Shown one piece after another: positions 36,033 to 47,704 of a stretch of DNA of 64,000 nt (within the stretch, counting starts at the first letter, position 1; each line of letters starts with the position of its first letter). Below the pieces are notes generated by a model, which did no database searches, was not told where the DNA came from, and was given only the letters and a program-made list of their open reading frames with translations. Position numbers and translations under genes: made by a program. Origin of the DNA: Hsuehochloa calcarea (Eukaryota; Streptophyta; Magnoliopsida; Poales; Poaceae); assembly GCA_036346395.1 (NCBI GenBank), contig CM070609.1, forward strand, positions 48,370,777 through 48,434,776, given 5' to 3'.

Positions 36033-36074
36033 GGAGAAGACTTCTATCCAGACGGTGAGGATCCAGACGTTTAG
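36033..36074 (+). other. Second short acidic cassette in S3 LTR
   Basis: GEDFYPDGEDPDV and a stop follow an acceptor-like TTTATTCAG. S2 has GEDFYPDYEDSDI at 22452-22493. The substitutions largely keep the acidic character. How it would be spliced to the first cassette is not clear from phase. Confidence 0.4.
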
Positions 36075-36306
36075 AACTACGCCTCCAGATGATTGCCTGT
36101 GGCGCATCGTGTGGTCTACTACTTTTGTTTTTCGTTGTGTTATTTTATTTGGCCTCAGGCTCCCCTTTTGTAATAAACACTGATTCACACTAAATAAATG
36201 CATGATATGATTGTGATAACATTTTTGTTAGACTGTGTACACTAGAATTCCTAGACTAGTGTGGGAGACACAGAGAATTCGAGATCCTTCGTTCCCGGGT
36301 TCGACA

Positions 36307-36813
36307 TGTGTGATCCGGGAGCGACTGCGGATGGTTCAATCTCATCAGAAGTCGTATGCAGACCGTCGTCATCGTGAGTTGAGTTTTGAGTTGGATGATC
36401 ATGTTTACCTTAAAGTGTCTCCGATGAAAGGATCACATCGTTTCTAAGTCAAAGGTAAATTGACACCTCGCCACATCAGGCCATTCCGAATTCTACAGAA
36501 ACTGGGACCGGTGGCCTATCAATTGGAGTTGCCAACACTTTTAGATGTGGATGACGTGTTCCATGTCTCACAACTGAAGAAGTGCCTTCGTGTCCCAACC
36601 GAAGCAACTGAGTTGGAAGAACTCAACTTACAACCCGATCATTCTTATCGGGAGCACCCGATTCGCATTCTCGAAGAAATGGAGCGCAAGACGAGGAAGC
36701 ACAACATCAAGTTCTTAAAAGTTTAGTGGAGTAACCATACTGAAGATGAAGCAACATGGGAACGTGAAGATCGGATGCGAACCGAATATCCCGATCTTTT
36801 TTCTTCTATTTGA
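36307..36813 (+). pseudogene. Element H pol, piece 4: integrase C-terminus
   Basis: The frame resumes with VIRERLRMVQSHQKSYADRR, then ELDDHVYLKVSPMKG, IRPFRILQKLGPVAYQLELP, VFHVSQLKKCL and finally EATWEREDRMRTEYPDLFSSI with a stop at 36811-36813. This is the C-terminal integrase and chromodomain-type tail of a chromovirus-like gypsy element. Premature stops lie at 36445-36447 (TAA) and 36724-36726 (TAG, where E4 has a non-stop codon before WTHQSE). With pieces 1-3 it makes up the RT-to-integrase order in a single orientation. Confidence 0.92.
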
Positions 36814-36998
36814 AGTGCCTACGAATCAAGAAAGGAAACAAAGCAATGAAAAGAAAATGTAGTAAATGCTTTGTATCCTTGACTTTATTATCTTAGCACT
36901 ATCTTTGAAGGAAATCAAGACAACAGATGTTGTATCTACTTTTTGAACCTTCCTGTCCAACTTCCAACCTACCAAGATCTCGTGGTCGAGATCTTTTA
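36814..36998 (+). other. H 3' untranslated stretch
   Basis: A short non-coding spacer between the pol stop and the purine tract. I see no feature in it. Confidence 0.6.
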
Positions 36999-37011
36999 TG
37001 GGGGGGAGGTT
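36999..37011 (+). other. Polypurine tract of element H
   Basis: ATGGGGGGGAGGT lies directly before TGTCACATCCCC, the start of the LTR. This marks the 3' end of the H interior. Confidence 0.85.
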
Positions 37012-38436
37012 TGTCACATCCCCAATATTAATAAATGAAATTGTTATTCATCTCATGAGCATACATGGCATTCTTTAAACATTTGCACCAATTATTGCAT
37101 TGAAAAATCTCAAACAAAGTTTAAACCTACACTTCAAATTAAAGCTCAAAGATAAAATTGAGATAAAAGTATATTATCATCTTCTAGAAATAATTTATTA
37201 AAATACTATATTAATTATCATGAATTATTATACTTTTTAAAAATTTTGTTCAAACCTCTAAAAATTCAAACACATTTCAATGACCAATGATAAGTTTAAA
37301 TTATACAACATAAAATATGAACAGTGTGTTTTCAAATTTTATATGGGTACTAGGTCACCCCAGGAACCCCTCTGATTTATTTTAGAATTTTATTATTTTA
37401 TTTGCTATATTTTGTAGCTCAGTCAAACTAGAATCAATGAAATTCAAAATCAGTCAACATTGTACTGTTCATCGGGCTCGAATCAGACTCCGACTCGAGT
37501 CCGACCCAAACAGTAACAGCTTGACTGAACCAAACCAACCAAATGCACCGGTCGCACAGGACTCGACCCAGCCTTTCTTGTGTCGTTAACGAGGTGGGCC
37601 CACTCGTTAGTAGCTTCGTCTTCCCCGGGCAGACACGCGCAGAGCTCGCGCGCCAATTCTCCACCGAGTTCTGTCCGAGCCGTTTGTACGATGCTTACGC
37701 CGTGGATCCACCACCCGATTCAGCCAACCCTGAGTATCGCCAGTTGACGCCATCCCCGTTCCGTCCCTCGGCTGGGCTTAAGTCGCCTCCACACCTTCGC
37801 GTTTTCCTCACTTCTCCTCACAACCGAGAGGAGGACGCTCTCCTGTGCACCCAGTTCAGGTATGCTCCTCCCCAATGCATCTCTGAGCCTTGTATTTCCA
37901 TGCAATCTCCATTTTGGCTAATGCCGGCCCCTGTCGTCGCTTGTAGATCTCGGAACACAACCGTGCTCTTGGTGACCTCAGAGCGCGCCCCGATGGCCAT
38001 GCTTGTGCAAACATTATCTCCGGTAGGTATTGTCCTCTCTTTGGCACGTCACATTATGCCTCTATGCATAAGATTGACTTCCCCTCAATCATTTTCCTTG
38101 ATGCATCGCAGGAGCTCTTGGATTTTGAAGATCCTCTTTCGTCGGCCAAAAACCCTAGCATTGTCTCCAACTCCGGCTTGGTGAGCTTTTTGTCGATTGC
38201 TCGTTATGACACCACCCTTGGACCTCACTTAAGCTCCCTTGACCGCGTATTGTCCTTTTTGTTATCTAGGTAGCCTCCTCCGCATTGAACTTGTTGCCAC
38301 CGTGGCCATTGCCGACGTCCAGCCAACCCCGAGCTTCTCTAGCCCCTCTACAACCATGTTAAAGCTTCAGTGCACGTTGCTTTAGCTGTTGTGTATGCTT
38401 GTATGCACATCGCGGAGCTCAATTGATGCATGCACG
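37012..38436 (+). repeat. 3' LTR of element H, first part
   Basis: The LTR starts TGTCACATCCCC. It has an AT-rich start and a GC-richer part from about 37430 with several GGTAGG, GGTGAG and CAGG junction-like words. The frame at 37543-38184 looks coding by length only; I recognise no domain and treat it as chance. The right edge is fuzzy because the nested LTR fragment has no clear left end. Without nested parts this LTR would be about 3.2 kb, similar to S3. Confidence 0.7.
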
Positions 38437-39356
38437 TAGTTGGCAAGGTTTTCATATTCGGCCATCTAATATATCTAAGAATCAGATGAAGTTTCTGCAC
38501 CTACAATCTGTCAATCAGAAACTACTGCGGTAGAAGAAAATTTATATCTTTTGATTGGCTCAACCACAAATCAATTTCTCTACCAATATGGAAATCTTAA
38601 AGGATTTCCTACAATATTCATGTTGGGTGAAACCTCTGAATCTGCCCCTAACTTAGTCTCATTTGATAAACAATGTGACTACTAACCCACGTCAGATTTT
38701 CTGGACAGTCGCAAAGAAACTATCATATCTTCTAGACCATAACTCCAAATGGAGTATCTTTACGCCTATATAAATCTAACAACAAGCACTACAACTCTCT
38801 ACAAAATGACTAGACTAGAAAATGCACGTAAAATACCCAAAAACGATGACCAACATCGACTGTTTCAAATCGATCTACTACAGACAGCACCAAAATAATT
38901 CGATTATTCTACCAAGCGAACGGGGATCGTGTTTACCCTTGTCGAACCACTGAAGATCAACATTTCACCGCGTGATCGCACCCTTCCTCTCCTCTTCCTT
39001 CTCTTCTTGACCGGCCTCTCCAATGGCGGCTCCTTCCTCCCAAGTCGTAGCCGCAAGAAGCTTCACCAATGGGGAGAGGGTGCTGCTGGGGACACTGGAG
39101 TAGGGGAGGAGGCGCAGGGGGTGGGAGGTGGCGGCCAAGGGGTGGGAGAGGGGAAAGGGGGAGGGTGGCTAGGGTTTAGGGGGGCAACCCCCCTTATGGC
39201 CGGCCCCCTCTTGGGCCTCCTGGTCCGCGGCCCGTGGCCCAGGTTGGCGGAATTTTACACAAGTCCCCTCTAACCCTCCAAAATTCCACTTCTTTAACTA
39301 GTTTCTCTCCTCCCAAACTCCTTTATAATTGCCCGATTAAAATTCGACGTATTACA
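38437..39356 (-). mobile_element. Reverse LTR fragment nested in the H LTR
   Basis: On the minus strand it starts TGTAATACGTCG at 39356 and shows the superfamily's GC-rich start (ACCTGGGCCACGGGCCGCGGACCAGG, about 39215-39242) and a GGCCGAAT...CCTTGCCAACTA motif at its far end. It lacks the half with the hairpin and TATACCGGTATA. I find no clear target duplication, and the left boundary is approximate. Confidence 0.65.
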
Positions 39357-40314
39357 CCGGTACACGAACCGTAGAAGCTCCGCCGTGTCAACCCTCACTC
39401 CGGTGAGTCATTCTCCATACTAGGTGCATCATATCGTGTTCCTGAGCACGAATGATTCTTCCCCTGGACGGTGAATCGTGGACCGAGCTCATGGACCCTT
39501 GGTCCATGCACTAAGCATGTGGACCGAGCCTATGACAGGCGGGTCCCACAAGTCAGGTCGTATTAAAATTCAGAATTTAAATAGAAAATGACAATATGCA
39601 CTGGACCCCACCTGTCAGTGACTGTGGTTAGCTTTAGACCGGTAAGAAAACTATTTTTCATTAGAGGTAGTAATTCCTATTAGATGCATGAGTTGTAACA
39701 AATATTTATCCCTTGCCACTAGTCCTTAGTTATTATTATCGCTGATGTTAGTGCTCAGTGGATGTTATGGAGTCTATACATGTTTATGCGAATCAATGCT
39801 TAGTCATGCTTAGATTTCGATAGGACTGGGCAGTTATCGACTCTGTCGATAACCTTGATCAAAGAAATCATTTTAATATGCTATGTCCAGCACCATGTGC
39901 TATGTTAGTTTTAAAACTAAAAATACAAATAAAATGACTTAGACTTGGGCAAGTAATTGGATGGAGTGTTGTTGGGTGTATGGATGTCTTACCACGGTCA
40001 ATAAGGACCGAACATCTTGTTTCACCAAAACCAAGCATTATTATGTGCTAACAACATGAGAGGGATATGAGACTTCTCTTGACTGAGTACTTTGGCGTGT
40101 GTTAGCTTCGAGTCGCAGGGTGGTTGTTCTACTATTAAATAAATATTTTGTTGTTGTGGGTGTGCGGTGGTGGAGTTCCCAATGGGTTCTCCACCTCGAG
40201 GAGCATTGATAAGTTATCTCTCTACTGGTGACTCCGACACAACGTATGGGTTTTCATCCATATAGACGACTTGTAATTAATACATTATATTGGAAACGTC
40301 TTGTAGGACTTAGT
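39357..40314 (+). repeat. 3' LTR of element H, middle part
   Basis: The LTR continues with words shared with S2 and S3, such as GTGGACCGAGCC, GGGTCCCACAAGTCAG and GACTTGGGCAAG. It is cut at 40314 by E4. No gene. Confidence 0.65.
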
Positions 40315-40911
40315 TGTAACACCCCAGCCCAACACTGAGCCTAGAATGCCACCACACTACTCTCTAAACTAATAATTATCGACACACTATAAAATTACAG
40401 CAAGAAAACAACAATAAACATATCCATGGATCACAAAAGAGCATGCATAATTATGGATCAAATGATAATAAATAAGCAATGGGAATATAACTAAGTAAAT
40501 AGTCCAAAATAGCACCAACCAATGAATCCAAATCATTAAAACAAATAGTCTAGTCCAAAACGTTGTCCTAAACTTTATTCAACCTCTAACATGTCCAAGA
40601 GTAATCCAATTTTGAATGAAAAGATTCTTATGGCAAATGATCATGTGTTGTCCATGTGCTCTACTCGCTCTCAGTTACGGCGTCCTCGAAGATCACCTAA
40701 AGACAACAAAAGAGCAAGGGTGAGTCCACGACTCAGCAAACACATTCATAAACAACGAACAATAATAAATCAACAGCATTCAATAACTTCATTATCATCA
40801 CAGGTACTTCTATTAACATTCTCATGCTTTATCTTCCCTTTGTTTAACACACAATAATCTCATTTATGAATGCAACTCTATTCTACATGTCCACATGCAC
40901 TTCTTTCGCGT

Positions 40912-40954
40912 ATACCGGTATAGCATGAGTGAATGCTCGCGACAACATTCACTC
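40912..40954 (-). other. Palindrome TATACCGGTATA and hairpin in E4 LTR
   Basis: The 12-base palindrome is followed by a perfect 9-bp stem with an unrelated stem sequence from that in T, yet in the same relative position. The right-hand LTR has the same arrangement near 48302 with one stem mismatch. Confidence 0.7.
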
Positions 40955-42500
40955 TCAAGCCCGCTCCTCCTCAAGGATCGGGGACCTCCTCCACTCCCGT
41001 GGAGTTGTGATCAATCATGATCACCTTCTCATATGCAAAGATGCTGATGAATACAAACATGCATAATTTCATAATACTCATCATATCCAATTTTTCATCA
41101 TGTCCATTAACAATATAAATCCATACCATTCCATTGCTTGCAATTAAACAAAATAAAAGCACAACAATAATGGTAATGGAAGATAAAGAAAACAGTGATC
41201 AATCATTGATCGATGTCTACCATGCACTTGCCTTTACTAGATGCGACGCACGATTTGGCTAGAAGATGGCAACAAGCACGACGCCTCTCCTATATTAAAC
41301 ACACAAACTTCAATACAAGCTACAGCAACAAGAATAGCAATCAATATACTTCGCTCCTACCCGTCCCCAAATATACCACGCTACTCCGGTACCGAATAGT
41401 TACCCATTTCTGTCTTGGTACTAAAACGAACGTAACTTTTGACTCAAAAGTCCAATCACAACAAACCACCCCATTCTGGATTCTTCATTAAATTCTCCAC
41501 ATTTTCTTAGATTAAAAAGTCTTCTAATTAAATCATCTAACCCACCGTTTTTAGCCCAGAAAGCCGATCTGTCCGCTTCGGAACAGCGGTCTTACTAAAT
41601 TCATAACTTTTGTTTTACCCAACCAAAATTCGAGTTCTTGGATCCTACAGAACCATTGGATAATTATCTACATCTTTCATGTAGATCAAAAACTCTAATT
41701 AGTCTATTTGCTATTTTTAATCTACAGTCTACCAAAACAGCGCCGAAAGACGACAACCACAATGACAGCAGTCTTCCGAAAATCATAACTCGAATTCTAC
41801 TTGTCCGATTGACATGTTTAAATATTCTATAGAAAGATATCGAAATTATCTACAATTAACTAGTAGATGAAATTTCCAAAATTTACCATTAAGGTACCCG
41901 AATAAATCGTTCAACATAACAGCAGGCTAAACAGATCTATAAATCGTCCCCTCGATTAGAAATTTTAAAACCTCTCTAATTAATCTCAATTCTAATCTCT
42001 AAATAAATCAGCAAAACAGAGATAAAACGAAATTACAGATTGTTACGCACCCGAATCTGTATTTTAGCTTCTTTTCTTCTAATTTTCTCCTCTATAGTTT
42101 TGCTAGCTTCTCCCTGGACGTTAACTCCTACGTAATGAAGCCTCCTTAAATTGTTTTCCTTGTCATCACAGTAGCATACAAGTACTAGCAACGCAGAATG
42201 GGTATTCCTGCATGCGGCTAGCTAGTAGTGGCAACAAAAAGAAAGCACTCACGTACTGCTCGAACAATTGAAGATCCCACGCTGACGCATCGCAGCCTTC
42301 ACACACACAACGGTAGAAATGATCTACCGCCGGCGGCAAGAAAAATCACGCAAAGAAGAAGACCGTGCGGCGGTGGTGGCTATTGCGTGACCGACCAAAT
42401 GACGATCTACGCAGGAAACAAGAAAAAGAACAGAGCGGCGGCTCGGCTAGGTGGAGAAAAGGAAATACGGCTAGGGTTTCTAGAACTCCACTCCCACGGT

Positions 42501-42507
42501 TTATATA
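42501..42507 (-). promoter_or_regulatory. TATA box of E4 LTR
   Basis: TATATAA on the minus strand, about 115 bases into the LTR. The other LTR carries the same box at 49890-49896. Confidence 0.6.
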
Positions 42508-42622
42508 GCTCTTAAAAAAAACTCTGAAATATCCTATTTTCACGTATCTAATTTCTTTAATTACGCACAAGCCCTTAAGACGTTATTATTATTATTATTA
42601 TTATTATTTTCAGAATATTACA

Positions 42623-42638
42623 TTCTACCCCCCTTAAC
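42623..42638 (-). other. Polypurine tract of E4
   Basis: Plus strand TTCTACCCCCCTTAAC, which is GTTAAGGGGGGTAGAA in the element's own direction. The tract AAGGGGGGTAGAA is the same as in unit B of T. Confidence 0.88.
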
Positions 42639-42698
42639 AGAATTCGACCCCGAATTCTACTCGCCATTCTACAAAAAAAAACAACTACCATGCTGAAA

Positions 42699-43974
42699 TT
42701 AAACAACAAAATAACACGTACCCGACGTGAACAACTCCGGATATTGCTCGCGCATGCGAGACTCCAACTCCCAAGTCGCTTCTCTCTCGGACTGATGCGT
42801 CCACAGCACCTTGACGTATACCAACGTCTTGTGCCTCAGCACTCGCTCCGACCTCTCCAGAATGCGCGCCGGACGCGACTCAACTGTAAGATCTTGCTCA
42901 ATAGTCAGCGGCTCCAATGAAATCTTATGCTCTGGGTCTCTCAAAAACTTTCTCAGCATCGAGACGTGAAACACATTGTGAACTCCACGCATGGACTCAG
43001 GAAGGTCCAGGCGGTAAGCTAACTTCCCAATTCTTGCAATAATCGGGAATGGTCCAACATACCTCGGGCTAAGCTTCCCTTTGGTACCGAACCGAATAAT
43101 ACCTTTAGTGGGAGACACTCTCAAGAGCACCTGGTCACCCACCGCAAACTCCAAGTCACGCCTCCTCATATCAGCATAACTTTTCATGCTCTCTCTGTCC
43201 GCTAATGATTCTCGCCTCACCATGGCCACACGCTCAACGGTCTTCTGAATCCAGTCCGGACCCAAAATTGCCTTCTCTCCCACTGCATCCCAACAGAGTG
43301 GTGATCTGCACTTCCGCCCATATAGAACCTCAAATGGCGCGGTTCTAATACTGGAATGGTAACTATTATTATAAGCAAACTCTGCAAGTGGCAACTGGTC
43401 CTCCCAACTACCCTTCCAAGACAAAACACAAGACCGCAACATGTCCTCTAAAGTCTGAATAGTACGCTCTGACTGCCCATCTGTCTGTGGGTGAAACGTT
43501 GTACTAAGGCGGAGCTGTGTGCCCAATGCACTCTGCAGACTCTCCCAGAACTTGGAGACAAACTTGGCGTCCCTCGCGAAATGATGGTCTTTGGTACACC
43601 ATGCGTCTTACTATTTCACGCACATAAATAGGAGCTAGATCACTCATTGAATTTGTCGTGCGAATAGGAATGAAGTCTTGCAGACTTCTGAATCGATCCA
43701 CCACTACCCAAATCGCATCCTTCCTCGCGCGAACGAGGTAACGCCACCACAAAGTCCATAGAGATATCATCCCAAGGCCACTGGGAACCTCCAAAGGCGC
43801 AACAACCTCGGACGCTTGTGCTCGGCTTTCACTTGTCGACAAACACCACAAGAAGCCACATAATTAGCAATGTCCACCTTCATTCTTTTCCACCAAAATT
43901 TCATTTCAGATCTCGATACATCTTAGTCTCACCAGATGAGCGATTATGGAGTGCGATGTGCCTCCCTCAAGATA
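42699..43974 (-). pseudogene. E4 integrase and C-terminal domain
   Basis: The longest open stretch (42699-43526) covers the second half of the integrase core with TTFHPQTDGQSERTIQTLED, then LPLAEFAYNNSYHSS, FEVLYGRKCRSPL, the GTKGKLSPRYVGPF block and the tail EATWELESRMREQYPELF. Upstream (43527-43974) the first half of the core is in other frames and contains a WVVVDRF piece with the first catalytic Asp. At least one frameshift lies near 43550-43750. The enzyme would join element DNA to the chromosome. The tail suggests a chromovirus-like lineage. Confidence 0.88.
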
Positions 43975-44685
43975 TCATCTTTGACCTCCGCCTTTGCGGA
44001 CGCAAAGACGGCCTTTAAACCTCAAAGTACCGTAATCATCCATACTAAAATCACCCTCTTTGCCCTCATCCAGACGCTTCCTAACCTCCTGTAATAACCG
44101 GTCACTTTGTTGTGCTTTCCGCACACGGTCTGGAATAGCTGACTCAAGAATCAACTGTGTCTCAACATGTGATGTGCCCGCATAACAATAAGATATTCCC
44201 ATACGATCAAAATCAGCAATGAGGCAATCTAGAGTAGCGGGAGTCGCCTTGCGACTAAGAGCATCAGCAACTACATTGGCCTTGCCTGGATGATACTGAA
44301 TAGTAAGATCATAGTCCTTGATCAACTCCAACCACCTCCTTTGCCTCAAATTCAGATCCTTCTGAGTGAAGATATATTTGAGACTCTTGTGATCTGTGAA
44401 AATATCACAAGGCTCGCCGTATAGATAATGCCTCCAAATCTTGAGAGCAAAAACAACCGCAGCCAACTCCAAATCATGAGTGGGATAATTCTGCTCGTGC
44501 TTCTTTAACTGTCTTTACGCATAAGCAATTACCTTACCGTCTTGCATAAGCACACAACCAAGACCCACTCGAGACGCATCTGAAAAGACTGTGAACCGCT
44601 TTCCTGGCTCGGCAAGAGTGAGAATAGGAGAGGTCACCAACCTCTCTTTCAAAGTGCAAAAACTGCGCTCACACTCATCAGTCCA
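43975..44685 (-). pseudogene. E4 RNase H and start of integrase
   Basis: The open part 43975-44472 reads ELAAVVFALKIWRHYLYGE, TDHKSLKYIFTQKDLNLRQRR and HPGKANVVADALSRK, the classic RNase H C-terminal half. It runs on into the linker before the integrase. The first half, with CDAS-type and MQDGKVIAYA blocks, lies at 44473-44685 and contains a TAA where Ser of the YASRQLKK block is expected (about 44512-44516). It degrades RNA in the RNA-DNA hybrid during reverse transcription. Confidence 0.88.
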
Positions 44686-45609
44686 CTAGAATCTTACCCC
44701 TTTCTGAGTAAGTTGAGACATCGGTTTGGCGATGATAGAGAAATCCTGCACAAAACGCCGATAATAACCAGCCAAGCCCAAGAAACTCCTCACCTCCTTC
44801 ACACTAGTCGGCCTCTTCCAATCCACCACTGTGGAGACCTTGCTAGGATCAACAGCAATGCCTTGAGGATTTATCACATGACCGAGAAAACTCACTTCTG
44901 AAATCCAGAACTCACACTTCTTCAACTTAGCATAGAACTTGTGGTCTCTCAAAGTATCTAAAACCAGCCTCAAATGACGCTCATGATCCTCATTGGTCTT
45001 GGAATAGATAAGAATATCATCAATGAACACCACCACGAAGTCATCTAGATACTCGTGTAACATGTTGTTCATGGTCTCCATAAAAATAGCAGGCGCATTA
45101 GTCAATCCAAAAGACATAACTTTATACTCATAATGCCCATACCTGGTGGAGAAAGCAGTCTTCTCTACATCCTGCTCACCCACCCAGATTTGATTATACC
45201 CTGACTGGAGATCAATCTTGGAGAACACTTGAGCTCCATTCAACCGATCAAACAAGTCCTCAATGCGGGGCAATGGATATTTGTTGTTGATTGTGATCGC
45301 ATTAAGTGCGCGGTAATCAACACACATGCGCCAACTCCCATCCTTCTTCTCTCGTGAATGTAGCAGAGCTCCCCATGGCGATACACTACGCCTGATCAAA
45401 CCTTTAGCCAACAAATCGTCCAACTGCTTCTTCAACTCGTCCTGAAACGGACGTGCTAGTCGATATGGAGACATCGAGATGGGACGAGTACCCGGAACAA
45501 GATCAATGCGAAACTCCACGTCTCGCGCAGGTGGCAAGCCCGGAAGCTCAGCCGGAAACACATCTGGATAATCACTAACCACTGGAATTTTCTCAATCTG
45601 CGAAGCCAC
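44686..45609 (-). pseudogene. E4 reverse transcriptase
   Basis: An open stretch of 307 codons with the full RT fold: PDVFPAELPGLPP, RPISMSPYRLARP, WRMCVDYRALNAITINNKYP, SKIDLQSGYNQI, FSTRYGHYEYKVMSFGLTNA, and the catalytic FVVVFIDDILIYSK with both Asp residues. The thumb has KCEFWISEVSFLGHVI and LAGYYRRFVQDFS. It stops at a TAG (44686-44688) where E6 has Gln in KFQWS, so CAG to TAG is likely. One block (SPWGALLHSREKKDG) differs from SPWGAPVLFTKKKDG of E6, which looks like a local double frameshift. Confidence 0.93.
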
Positions 45610-45644
45610 GCTCGGTTCTCAGCAAGAGCTAAGAGAAGCGATTT

Positions 45645-46100
45645 TCATCGCACGACGACCGGAACGATCCAACTAACATCGAAAGAGAGCGAGGAGGCGC
45701 ACTCCCCTGAAAGGTCAAAGTCTCCCACGGGAGTCGCACAAAGACATTCTCTGAAACAGGATATCACGGCTCGATAAGAGTGCAACCAATCCATACCCAA
45801 GATAACGTCGAACGGCTCCATTTGAATAACTATCAGATTCGCCGTGAACTTCTCTCCATCAATGACAATAGAACACCCAGGACAAACAGTAGAGCTCGCA
45901 ATAATACCCCCAGGAGAACTAACCAACACTGATTGAGAAATCCACTGCATACTCAAGTTCGCTCTCCTAGCAAACGCCGTCGACACAAACGAAAAGGTAG
46001 CCCCTGAATCAAAAAGGACTAAAGCATCAAACGAATCCACAAGCAAAGTACTCACCACGTCGGGGACGACCCGCGGACTCACTGTGGGCATGGCGTACAC
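45645..46100 (-). pseudogene. E4 aspartic protease region
   Basis: Reads TLLVDSFDALVLFDSGATFSFVS, where DSGA is the catalytic motif, then SSPGGIIASSTVCPGCSIVI and PFDVILGMDWLHSYRAVI. This is the gypsy pepsin-like protease that cuts the polyprotein. The frame ends early at 45645. The missing link to RT lies in another frame at 45610-45660 and has a TGA. E6 has the same domain at 62364-62903. Confidence 0.9.
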
Positions 46101-46329
46101 TCGGTGGCGCCATGGCGAAGAAGACGACGCCGGCGGCGAGCCCCAACAATCTTGTGGCGGTGCAGGTAAAGCCGGTCATGCAACCTGAAGCGGTGCCGAA
46201 GGCGGCGGCTGCCAGTAGTACCCCACTGGAGGCGCCCAAGCTGAAGGAAGTGGCAGCGCTGGAGGGGCAGCCATCATCTGGAAAGATCCTCGAGCAGGAC
46301 CCACTGAAGAAGAAGATGGCACAGGCTCC

Positions 46330-47441
46330 CACTTGATCACGCTAGCGGGGTTCTGGCGACACACCCGCTCCTTGTGACCCGGTCGGCCACACTGACGGCA
46401 ATCTCCGTCCAAGAGCACTCAGCAGCCGCGGTGTCCATCACCACACTTAAAGCAAAGCATGCCCCGCCTCGGGACAGACGAAGAGTGGAGTACTGCAAAG
46501 GACGAGGCGCCAAGAAGAGAACGGCCTCGATCGCTAGACTTGAAGGATGCGGTCCTCCTTGAATTTCTTGGAAAGGTGTTCAATGCACCCACTTCCTCAC
46601 TAGAGCTCCTCTTCCGTCACCACGAAGCAACCATCCACCGAGGCTTGTCGCCTTTGTGAGTCGCATCTCCAACTCCATGCCCCTAGCTTGCTCCACAACA
46701 GAGTGTAGTCACGAGTGGAGTAGCTCCCAACACATGCCGCACTCGAGAATTGAGACCCCGACGGAACCTCTTGGCTTTCTGAAGATCATCGTTCGCTACT
46801 GAAGGGACAAAGCGAACCAAGTTGTTGAACTCAGCCTCATACTCAGCAATAGACCTCTTCCCCTGAGCAAAGGTCGTCAAGGCAACCTCCATCTTCTCAA
46901 CAAAAGAGTAGGGTAGAACTTTCCTTGAATTGATCAACAAAATCCTCCCAAGTGAGTGGCCCTTGAGTGGCGGTCCTCGAAGACAACACGCCCTCCCACC
47001 AAATATCCGCTTGCCCTTTCAGCTGGAAGGCTACAAAACGGACCCTCTGATGTGAGGACACCTCTAAAGCTCCAAACTGCCTCTCCATGTAGCGCAACCA
47101 GATCCCGCTCGACCGGTGTGCCCGACCCGTCAAACGGATCCAACCTCAACCCCATCCACTCTCGAAGTGTCATCCGCGCCTCAGGTACCGGTGGAGGTGC
47201 GACAGGAGCAACAACAGATGCCGCAGAAGAATGGGTCGCCGGCGCTGTTGACGAAGAGCACGGATCTCTCCCACCAACTCTCTCAAGAAAGCGGGGTCTC
47301 ATCTCGACCCCAACCGAGGCGGGTCAACAAGAACCCCTCGCCCATCGACTCATCTGCACAGGAGGTGGCTCCACGGAACCTCGCCCGCGGCCCGACCTCC
47401 ACGATCGCGCCACCACGACCACGTCCTCTACCCCTCGGCAT
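46330..47441 (-). pseudogene. E4 gag with two zinc knuckles
   Basis: A start codon at 47439-47441 opens MPRGRGRGRGG, a basic N-terminus. Capsid blocks follow in changing frames: LREWMGLRLDPFDGSGTPVE, WLRYMERQFGALEVSSHQR, FQLKGQADIWWEGVLSSR, then SIAEYEAEFNNLVRFVPS and KAKRFRRGL. The C-terminus has two zinc knuckles, CFKCGDGHRGC and CRQCGRPGHKERVC. The first has only three residues between Cys2 and His, as in E6. Several frameshifts break the protein. Gag packages the element RNA. Confidence 0.87.
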
Positions 47442-47686
47442 AGCTATCAACCACAATCAACAATACACAATGAGTTCAAAGGTCAAAATAAAATCATGCA
47501 TCAATGAACAACATAACGGAAGTGTAAAACTATATTCGTACCTCTCTCTAACCTACTGTGCACTAGTGTGTCAAATTTTAGGTTAGTTAACCATTAGCAA
47601 ATTTTTAGTTGATTTACTAAAACTAAAACAAATTTTAACAATTTTAGTTTGCCTATGTTGTTAATCGATTCACCACGGACCTAAAA

Positions 47687-47702
47687 CCTGGCTCTGATAC
47701 CA
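47687..47702 (-). other. Primer binding site of E4
   Basis: Plus strand CTGGCTCTGATACCAA region, the reverse of TTGGTATCAGAGCCAG, two bases inside the right-hand LTR. It extends the Met-tRNA match by CCAG compared with T. Confidence 0.88.
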
Positions 47703-47704
47703 AC

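Larger units (their letters stand above)
33939..36306 (+). mobile_element. Solo LTR S3, right part
   Basis: After the CCAGT duplication S3 continues through a GC-rich block, an AT-rich stretch, an ACTATTCGAATAGCC motif (about 35650) and the end CCCGGGTTCGACA at 36306. The following TGTGT is a one-mismatch match to TTTGT before S3. H pol resumes at once. Two short acidic frames (34791-34871 and 36033-36074) also occur in related LTRs. Confidence 0.85.
40315..42622 (-). repeat. 3' LTR of E4 (left on the map)
   Basis: This 2308-bp LTR has a TTA microsatellite of eight units near 42583-42606, a TATATAA box on the minus strand (42501-42507), a hairpin GAGTGAATG/CATTCACTC (40927-40935 with 40946-40954) and TATACCGGTATA near 40912. 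By eye it differs from the other LTR by roughly 1-2%. Confidence 0.93.

Noticed and set aside
37543..38184. Plus-strand frame of 213 codons with splice-like words
   Set aside because: No recognised domain and it lies inside an LTR. I keep it as LTR sequence.
46112..47586. Plus-strand frames opposite the E4 gag and protease
   Set aside because: They are antisense shadows of the gag-pol frames on the minus strand.
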